From the NCBI GenBank assembly GCA_021234155.1, contig JAJEKV010000314.1, positions 124,001 to 188,000 of the forward strand: DNA of 64,000 bases, in the 5' to 3' direction. The position numbers were made by a program, and so were the translations under genes. Below the pieces are notes generated by a model. The model worked only from the letters and a program-made list of their open reading frames with translations. It searched no databases and had not been told where the DNA came from. Shown one piece after another: positions 55,660 to 64,000 of this stretch. The first letter of the stretch is position 1, and every line of letters starts with the position of its first letter. The DNA is from Isoetes taiwanensis. Its lineage: Eukaryota; Streptophyta; Lycopodiopsida; Isoetales; Isoetaceae.

Positions 55660-55699
55660 TTTGTAAGGGATAAACGAAAATGCACGATTTGAAGAAAAG

Positions 55700-56100
55700 G
55701 CTCAAGGATCTATCTCTATCCTCAAACAAAGTCCTGATGTTTTTCTTTTCCAACAATTAAAAAAGTAATTTCTGTTATATTATTTTACTTTCTTGTTTTT
55801 GATGCCCATGATGATCCTCCACTTGTACCTTCCACATGGCACTTTGAACCTACTATTAAAAAGAATAAATGAAAAGCAAAGAATCATAGGAAAATGTCAA
55901 AAATGAAATGCTAAGAATCTTAAGATAAGCATGCGGTAGGTTGGAATAGGCTTGCTAAAATTTTCAACATGTTCATACATCCAATTAGCAGTTCGTCTCC
56001 ATGGTCGGTTTGGTTTGACATTATATCATGCTAATGGTCGGCAAAGTGGTCGGCAGGATTTTCACAGTTAGATATGACAGTGACACAATCTCTCTTTTTT
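55700..56100. other. Upstream region of the O-fucosyltransferase gene
   Basis: AT-rich, no ORF. It should contain the promoter; no single TATA element stands out. Confidence 0.4.
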
Positions 56101-56235
56101 TCTGAAAATCAACGGCCAAGAAAAGGTGCACTCTAGAAATAACAGTCAAACAAATAAATCAACCAAATCATAACAAAACCATATTGAAAAGCGTACAAAA
56201 AACACAAAGGAAACCCCATGTTATTGTGCTATATA
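56101..56235 (-). repeat. Dispersed repeat family R1, copy 3
   Basis: Reverse complement reads ...TTTCTAGAGTGCACCTTTTC and GCCGTTGATTTTCAGA at one end and TAACATGGGGTTTCC at the other, in the same order as at 2425 and 37029. Confidence 0.65.
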
Positions 56236-56282
56236 TTTTTGTATGTAGAATGCAATATTCATCAATTATAAAAGTATAGTAT

Positions 56283-58620
56283 ATAGTATAGTATAGTTTT
56301 TTTATCGTCCACTGAGACCAATCGGCCTATGGGACCCAGAAGGAGCGCAGCAAACTTATTACTGTCCGGGTTAAAAAACCCCCGCCCCGAAGGGTTTTCG
56401 AGGGAAAAACCGTGGCAGTAATAAGAATGCTGTCAAACTGTACAAGTATACATCATCATGAAATAAATGTGTATGTACATGTCAAGTGCGTGCCCGAGGA
56501 CATAGCTGATCTCGCATGTCCATGACCTCCTGAAGGTATGATCCTAGCATCCGCACGGATGCCGCGGCTCAATGTCACATGTAGCTACCGGGCCGCAGCC
56601 CCGACCAACTCAAAGATAAAGGTCCGGATTTGATCATATGCTGGGCAACTTTGAAGAGTATGAGATTCATCCTCAATGACTCCCATTTGGCAAGCATTGG
56701 CAGAGTCCGCCCCGACGTGGCTCACCAATCCATCCGCCTCGTCTCAATTCAAGATGATGTGCCCCTCAGGCGAATGGAGGCAATGAGTCCAAGTCTTTTC
56801 ATGGGCAAGTGGGTACGCAGGTAGCATTGTGGGCCTCGTTCCAATGTGGGATTTATGTGGCTACCGGTAGTGTGCCGCCTTGACCGTTCAAGGGGGCGGC
56901 ATCCCAAAGCTTGCCGATGAAGCAAGCGTCAAGATATTGCCTCAAGCTATGGCGACCGCCTGCTGTTTGCACATGTATGCACCGTGCTCCACGCACATTC
57001 CATCTAGCCATCCATTGAGCTCTCTTTTCCCTCCTCCAGAGGCCTTGAGGCGTTGTAGGCCCCATTGCCATGATATAAGCTAGTTTTGGAAGACGAGCAT
57101 CGTCCATGTTGACCACCTTCCGAAAATAGACAATGTGGCGATCAAGGGTCGCCCTCTAAAGAGGCAAGAATCCTGTTTCCCGCAGTAGAATTTGATATGG
57201 GACTGTGGACTTCACCCCTAGTGCTCGCATTCAAGAAGGCTTTTCACTTTTGCCCAAGTCATTCCAAGTAGCTAGGGATACTATTGGGCCCCATACTTCA
57301 ACCCCGTGATAAAAGGATGGGCTCCACTAAGACTTTGAGCAGTGTGTGACCGATGGGTCCAATCATACAACTCCGCTCTATGACTATTGTTTTGCATTGC
57401 ATATAGTGCTTTCCAAACCGTAACTTCGTAGTCAGTATGGATGTGTCCCAATGCATAGTAGACGGAAACTCCACTCCCAAATATTTGTATGTGGATGCTA
57501 CTTCCACATTCCCCGCCTCTGAATCGGAAGGAGGGGATCCCTACCGTCGCGGAAGATGATATGAAAACCACCTTAGTCTTGGCCAAGTTGACGCCAAGAT
57601 ATCGGGCCGCTTGACAAAATGTGTCCGTGGCATCGAGATGTCGTTGCATGTCCGCTGGTGTGTAAGCTAGGAGGTCCACATCATTAGCATATATTAACCG
57701 CTTGATGATCCGGTAGAGAAGGTGAGCCCCGTCGCCCCCATTATCAGCAAAGCCTCTCCAATTGATCAATGTAAAGCCCAAACAATGTTGGGGAGAGAGG
57801 GCATCCCCGGCGAACCCCCCGATACTACTATCAAATGGTTGGTTTGTTTCACGCGAACCGACCCGAGCATCTTTCATAAAGCTGCCTGCTTAATCGATTA
57901 CGCAAATCACCGGAACCCCCAAATTGCCGCAATCTTGCCCATAGTTTTTCCCAAGGCACGGTGTCAAATGCCTTTGCAAGATCCACGGCAACAATATAGA
58001 TCCCGACGGCGGTTCCTGCCGTCTTCAACCGAGCTCGCGAATGTGAAGATGTGGTCAATGGTTGAGTGTCGGGTCAATCCCCGCCCGGGTGAGGGCCCAG
58101 ATCTCTCGCCGCCTCTGCCCCGTCAACTGGCCGCTTTCGAGAATCCCAAAGAAGCAATTTTGCAAACACCGGCCCGACCATGATTGTTCGGTAATTGGCC
58201 GGGCGGTCGCGGGTCACCGCCTTTATAGATGGGAACAACTCGCTATTGGTCCATTGCGACGGGAAGCCTTCTGTAATGCCTTGTTGAACAAGGCGGTCAA
58301 GACCTCGGTATTATAGACGCCCCGCCCACTTAAGCAATTACTCGCCGCATGCCATCCAGGTCCGGGGATTTCCCATTGGCAAGACGCTGTAAGCCTTGTT
58401 CCACGTCTGAATCTGTGATTTCCAGCACTGGGCCTTCTTGCAGGGGTAATGCTGCATGTGCACCCTGAGGGTCGTATAGCTGTTGCAAGTATTGCCTCCA
58501 CTGCTCGGGAGTGATGTTCCCTGTGGGCTGTACTGGCTTTCTAAGAACCCTTCGCCAGAAGGTCCTGGGGTGACGTTCCAGGAGATAAAACATTTCCCTT
58601 TGATGTGCTGCAATGTACCT
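56283..58620 (-). mobile_element. 5'-truncated L1-like LINE (copy C)
   Basis: Same family as copy A, 2.3 kb, tail CTATACTATAC. ORF2 only, starting within the RT linker (T-F-W-R-R-V-L-R-K-P-V-Q-P-T at about 58560, L-A-N-G-K-S-P-D-L-D-G), then D-L-A-K-A-F-D-T-V-P (58000), L-I-Y-A-N-D-V-D-L-L-A (57683) where copy A has Y-A-D-D, and C-I-H-V-Q-T near 56970. The catalytic Asp is thus changed to Asn. Many frameshifts. Cut off at about 58620. Confidence 0.87.
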
Positions 58621-58639
58621 GCAGTCAATCTAGATGATC

Positions 58640-59640
58640 GTATCACATAATGAGTAAACTTATCATCAAATTGCATTTAATAGAGGCATATAAAATAGTA
58701 TTACTCCTAACTAGTTTAGGTTCGTATGGTGTACAAGGATTCAAAAAGTTTCCCCATATTATACTTCTTATAAAACTATACCAACACCATTCCATGGTGG
58801 AAACTAGATTCAAACTTAGGAGATTGTTCTTGTGTGTTTGATGTCACAAATCATTGTTAAAGTAAAAAATGCTCTCATTTATAGGTTGCCTTAGCAAGCC
58901 TTAAAGGGATATTTTAGAGAATTTTTAGAATATGCTTCAAGCAGATAATTTTAAAGCAATGTGAACAAAAAAGATGCTCTCATTTTAGAATGTGGAGTAG
59001 AGGAATAGAGAATATTTTGGAATATTCATTGATCAGATTGCTGGTGTTTAATCAGCAATATCTTCTGCCATGCATCTATAATGGAAAATGTGGGTATGTC
59101 ATGTGGGCATACGAGGAGTTGAGGCTTAGAACCTAGACAAGATTTAACCTATCAGCATTGAGTGTTCAGATTTTGGACCTGAATTTCTTATTTCGTGTCT
59201 CCATCAACTCAAATTTGCTTCGTAAGATCTCTTCGTGCTTATATCAACTCAGATTGATTCGAGGTTTTGTTTGCTTTTATGGAAACATGTGAGTCCAGAG
59301 ACGAGGTATCCCTTGCAAGCAATTTCTAGGTCTCTAATCTTAGGGAAACCTCTCTTAGACTCATCCATTTGTTGTGAGATAAGAAAGTTGGGTTGCTGAA
59401 AATTGTAAAAAGTTTGTTGCCTTTGCAAATATCATAATGCTTCAGTATTAAACAAACCATGTTAGTGGGTTAACTGCAAAGATTTCAGATGTCATTGTGA
59501 AGCTGCTTCAAGAATCCAAGCAATCTATATTTGACCATATGAATTTTGCAGTTGAAGGTGGAATATAGTGAAACACATGATTATCCAATAAAGAATCCCA
59601 GCTAGATCTCTCTGCTCTAGACATATTTAACTATTTCTTA
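58640..59640. other. No feature recognised
   Basis: AT-rich sequence between two LINE relics, no coding signal seen. Confidence 0.5.
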
Positions 59641-59649
59641 ACTTTTAAT

Positions 59650-60079
59650 TCTCAGGATGGCGTGTTGTTAAAATCACCTGTCATAATCCATGCCTCAAAT
59701 TACTGGCTATCAAGCCACCTATTGATTTGTGGCCAAGTTGTCTCTATAGTCTTAGACTCAGAAGATGCATATATGTTAATGGCACCAAAAAAGAGCTCCT
59801 TTGGTTCAGACTTTTCCAGATGATATGAAATATTTCAGACGTATTAGTGGCCTCAATCCATATGGAAGAGTAACCTAGAGCAATCCAATCAGCTAAATTG
59901 GAACACTCAAAGCTTGGGACCCTAAGTCCTTGAAGAAGAAGGATGTCTGCATTGTATTCTCTAAGCTGAGAGATTACTCTCCTTTTTAGAGGACCTTTTT
60001 TTCCTCTAAGATTCCATGAAAGAATCTTCATAAATGAGATTAAACAGCAAATAGAACCAGGGTTAAATGCTAAGAACAA
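59650..60079 (-). pseudogene. Endonuclease fragment of a second L1 lineage
   Basis: Starts M-K-I-L-S-W-N-L-R-G (60025-ish) with A-D-I-L-L-L-Q-G where active enzymes have Q-E, then W-I-A-L-G-Y-S-S-I-W-I-E-A. In another frame W-P-Q-I-N-R-W-L and I-M-T-G-D-F-N-N at 59660-59740 give the Asp-Asn motif. This N-terminus is the usual one for seed-plant-type L1 ORF2 and differs from copy A. The element stops at about 59650; no RT follows. Confidence 0.8.
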
Positions 60080-60099
60080 AGTCTAAGAATGACTTCTGG

Positions 60100-62460
60100 T
60101 AAGCCTTTTGGAGCTATGCCTTCTATTGACGGTTAGAGTCCCTAAAATCCTTAAAGCTTTTTTATTCCTTATAGACACGTGTTGCCTTTAAAGCTTACTG
60201 GAAAATATTTAAGTCCATAAGAAAGGTGTCATCATCCCAAGATCTGGTTATATTAATATCTAAGTTCTCTTTATCAGAGTCCTTGTCTGAGTTACTGTTT
60301 ATGATTAGGAGCAAGTCCAGAACTTGGATCTACAGGACTCATCTATATGGTTAACATCCATACAATCATTAACCTTTATAAACTCATTATCACAACTATG
60401 GTTATTTTTATTCCAATGCAAGATAATATTTGAGTTTTGAGGATCTTGTCTGGAAAGATGTTGAGGTGAAACGTTGAAGATGTTTATGTTGCCAGCAAGG
60501 TTGTTGTTGTTTGCCAAGTCATTGGTTAAAGGGACATAATGAATTTCTTCTTGATAGATCAGTATGTCTCCATTGGAATGGTATAACACTCTGCATGTTG
60601 CCTTACTATGAGAATTATCTAGCTGCTAAAACCAATCCAGACAATTGCTCTGCATTATTGGAGAAATTTATGAGATCAATGTGGTCATGGTAATGTGGAA
60701 GGATATTAGGTTTATCAAGGGAAAGACTCTTAATTTTCTTAGGACTAAGAAATGAAGCACCGAAATCATCATTGATGTTAGCAAGAAGGCTAAAATTATT
60801 TGTACAAATAATCTTTTACAGTTGAGGTCTTCCAGATGATCTTTATCTGTTCCATATTTCCATTCAAAAGATGTTGATCGGCCATTGTCATAATTGTATC
60901 TTTATCTGTATCTTAAACTAATTTCATTCAAACGGCTTGTTTGAATGTTTAAATTTTTTTATATCACTTGCTTGTATCTTTTCTCCCAAGATTAAAGAAT
61001 CTTCATTTCCCAATTGATGTCTATTTGCAGCTGAAGGATGGACATTAGATGGATTATCCTTAATGCCCTTGCTTGGAGTGTTGTTGTAGAAATTTTTATT
61101 GTGGAAAGCATGCTTTGAATCCTTAAGAATATCAATGATTATCTTGTGAAGGCCACTAGTATTGGAGATCCATGGAACTTTTCGTTTGAGCATATTTCTG
61201 TCACACTAAATGTTTGCAGTCTTGATGCCGTCAAAAGTTTTAGGACATCCACCTGTAGGCTTTACAATATAAAAAGCCTGCATATTGGACCCCTGCAAGT
61301 CCTTTTTTCTTTTAGAAGTATATTCTTATTGAGGACTTTAACCTTGGAGTAGGTATCTACAAGTGAAAATAGATTTGAGGTGAAAGAAGGACTCTGTGAT
61401 ATCGTGTCACTCTTTTTGCTCCCTTTTTTTATTCTCCTCTGGCTGCCATTTGTTCTATTCCATTTAAGATTAAGAGTAACAAAAAAATCAATGAATGGGG
61501 GACTAGGCACATATTGGATAAGATCTAACTGTATAAAGCACTTAGGAGGTCAGTAGTCAAGCAAGTGCCAAGTGTGTTGAAATAATTGTGAAGCAATTTG
61601 ATTCCAGTAGATGGGCTTAGCTCATTCATAGAGATAGAGGCAACATGAAATTTTCCAAATTCAATGAGTGGAAGAGTAGGGCTCCATATTAAAAATGAGA
61701 TCTGAAAAGTATCACACGTGGCTTTACCAAATCTAAGCAGAAAATTAGATATTCTTGTACATCCACATTCCACTAAAAAGCAGGGGTAATTGAGCTAGTA
61801 GATGGAATTAATGAGCATCCATTTGTGGAGCTTTAAAAGATTATTCCAAAGTCTCTCAATCTTAAGATCAACTACCAAAGCAAGTTTGGAGAGGGATTCA
61901 ATTTTAATGGCAATCAACCGAGAGTTTAAATGAATATCTTGATTGGAAACCGAAGCCCTAAATTGTTGGAGTTCAAAATCATATGCATAATTTGAATTGA
62001 TGGCTGATCCAAAGGAGGAAGGACATGATTTGCAGATGGACCTTTAGACAGTGTCCTAAATTGACAGGTCTGAGTTAAAATGGTGCATATTTAATGCAAT
62101 AAATTTCTGGTCAAAGAAGTCCCCAAATTTAAGAAATTTAAAAGGATCCGATGGAAGGAACTACCTGGGAGGAAATCACTCCGTTGGTTCGTGGAAAGGA
62201 GCATAAACTTGTGAAGAAAAATGCGGGAATTTGTGCTTAGGATTTTAGAAATATTTGATTTTTTGGTTTTTAAAAAAATAGCCATCAAAGGAAAAGAAAT
62301 TGAGAAAGAGAAGGAGCAAGGAAAGAAAGGAATGAAGAGAGACTCAAGGTCGAAAATGAACAAGAGTAGGAAACTATGTAACCCAAAGAGAAAACCAAAT
62401 AATTGCCAAAAGGGACTCCGTTATAATCTCCCAAGAATCGTTCTTAATAGATTTTAACAT
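60100..62460 (-). pseudogene. Probable decayed ORF1 region of the second L1
   Basis: Lies directly upstream of the endonuclease on the same strand. Open pieces at 60305-60589, 60924-61193, 61262-61510 and 61525-61773 are Asn/Ser/Lys-rich. I see no intact zinc knuckle or other domain, so the assignment rests on position only. Confidence 0.35.
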
Positions 62461-62879
62461 TGATCTTACTATTCGTTTTCTACTAGCAATGATAACAAAT
62501 GGAAAGTAAATATGAGAGTTAGCTAAAACAATCTCGGCCATGATGACAACCATATATTCTTTTTCATATCGGGGTTTTTTCTCTCTATATCTATTTATGA
62601 TATGTTCACAAGCTTGCTTAGCTGTGAGATTGAAGCCGGGGGGGAGAGAGACCTAGAAGAATGATGGCTTGCTGGGGAATGATCTTCATGCCTCTAGTAT
62701 TAAGTAGAGGATCGAGTTTTCCTAAAAATGTTAATATTAAGGACCTTTTAAATTTCTAGTATGGCTGCGTGGATCGATGTCTTTTGATAGGCATATCAAC
62801 ATGTATCTTTGTGGCGCACAAATTAGCATAGGATTAATCTAAGTTTTAATGTTTCGTTTTAACCATTTCTAGAGCACTA

Positions 62880-63560
62880 TCATCCCATAGCATTGAAAAA
62901 TTTTACACCCAGACATTTCTTCAAATGATCCAACTCTACATCATCCCTATGGCCTTTATGCATGCATAATTTATAGTAGCCATTTGTCCCCAGCTGACCA
63001 CTTTTTCCGTCATTGTGAAGGGAGAAATCTTGCCTCTTGCAAAAGAATAAGATATGGGACTGTGGAGTTATCTTCAAAAGCATAAGTCAAAAACAAATCC
63101 TCCCATAGTCCAATAATATTATAGGACCCATATTTCTACCCCATAAATGAGAACTGGCTCAATTAACACCCAAAATAAGTGCGTATGATGCAACCAATCA
63201 CAACTCTACTTAGTAAAAATTATTCTACATAGCAAACAAAGCCATTTATTCTGCAGTGACCCCTTTTTAAATATATGTATCCCAATGCACGGTAAAACCT
63301 ATACCAGGATACTTGTATATTTGCAGAACCTGCCCCATTTGACTCTGATATATGAAATGAGGTGCCCTTTATTGCCTAGAAGAGGAAATTACTAGGACCT
63401 TGGTTTTTGTCAAGTTGACATGCATACCAATATTTTGGCAAAAACTGCTAAGGGCATTTAGTTGTTGCCACAATACTGGCAAGAGTATGAACTAAAAGAC
63501 CAATATCATCATGCTTTAGTGAGCCCTGGATTATAGGAAGTAGTACAATGAAACCTTAGC
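62880..63560 (-). mobile_element. Decayed LINE ORF2 fragment (copy E)
   Basis: Aligns with the C-terminal half of ORF2 in copies A and C: C-M-H-K-G-H..L-K-K-C-L-G-V-K-F (62880-62960), a region matching Q-E-T-G-F-L-P-L (63010), GGACCCATATTTCTACCCCATAAATGAGAACTGG (63120-63160) matching the L-L-Y-G-A-E-V-W-G codons, and 63380-63500 matching the block after the Y-A-D-D motif. No 3' tail is present, and the fragment is the most diverged of the family. Confidence 0.7.
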
Positions 63561-64000
63561 CTTATTGCATCTAACTGGCCAACTAGTCCGTAAGCATTAT
63601 TGTTTTATGAAAGGTCCCCGGACTCGATATCCAAACTCCTTCGTCGGGTAAAATCTAACAGTAAGCTAGGACACGTATTGGCGCACTTAGAAGGTAAGAT
63701 GGTCTAACCCTCTTCTTGTTTCTCTTGATATTCTTCTCTTACTCGTGGTTTGCCCCATGTGTAGGGTGCAAAACCATAAGATCTTGTACCTTGGACCCAT
63801 ATGCTTATTAATGGAGCTCCTAATGGAGTTGTTCGACATTAGTGTCATAAGTATGTCTTAAGTCTAAAGTATAGTTGGTATAGTTATCAAATGGAGGCAC
63901 GTAGACCAACGTTTGGCATCCACATCAAAAAATTCTCTCGAAATTATTTCTAGTGAAATGAGATCGTTGTTAGAATCAATCAATGTAGCCTCTGCACGAG
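63561..64000. other. No feature recognised
   Basis: AT-rich sequence to the end of the window, no coding signal. Confidence 0.4.

Noticed and set aside
1-64000. CRISPR arrays, operons, prokaryotic terminators
   Set aside because: The window is plant nuclear DNA; no such structure is present.

Overview
The window is nuclear DNA from a land plant. The genes have short exons with GT..AG introns, belong to plant families (WAT1/UMAMIT transporters, a SERK-type receptor kinase, a GT106 O-fucosyltransferase), and sit in AT-rich sequence crowded with retrotransposons. A seed-free vascular plant or gymnosperm seems most likely from the repeat load and the L1 types, but the sequence does not settle this.

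Layout. 0-7.8 kb: non-coding repeats, a 21-bp minisatellite and a LINE 3' fragment. 8.1-9.8 kb: a seven-exon WAT1-related gene on the minus strand. 11.2-28.9 kb: a nest of retroelements. An old Ty3/gypsy relic (gag, zinc knuckles, protease, RNase H) is interrupted by a 13.1-kb chromovirus (12069-25208, minus strand, TSD TGTAG, PBS to initiator tRNA-Met) and by a 1.7-kb LINE that carries only ORF1 (plus strand). 29-34 kb: gene-poor DNA with simple repeats. 33.9-35.7 kb: a second intact WAT1-related gene with the same exon structure, followed at 37.46 kb by a broken first exon of the same family in inverted orientation and at 37.8-38.4 kb by the first two exons of a SERK-like gene. 40.26-45.4 kb: a nearly full-length but decayed L1-like LINE (minus). 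45.4-51.7 kb: no gene, several local duplications. 51.7-55.7 kb: an intact ten-exon O-fucosyltransferase gene (minus). 56.3-63.6 kb: three further LINE relics from at least two L1 lineages.

The main discovery candidate is inside the chromovirus. Between its primer-binding site and gag lies a decayed sense-strand reading frame (21898-23005) that starts with MARTKQ and ends with an unmistakable histone H3 C-terminal fold; its alpha-N helix resembles centromeric H3 (CENH3). The same element encodes a chromodomain at the end of its integrase, a second large ORF of unknown function before gag (19598-20936), and two GC-rich hairpins. This suggests an LTR retrotransposon lineage that captured an H3/CENH3-type histone, perhaps for chromatin or centromere targeting.

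Only the two WAT1-related genes and the O-fucosyltransferase gene look intact; every transposon copy carries stops or frameshifts.
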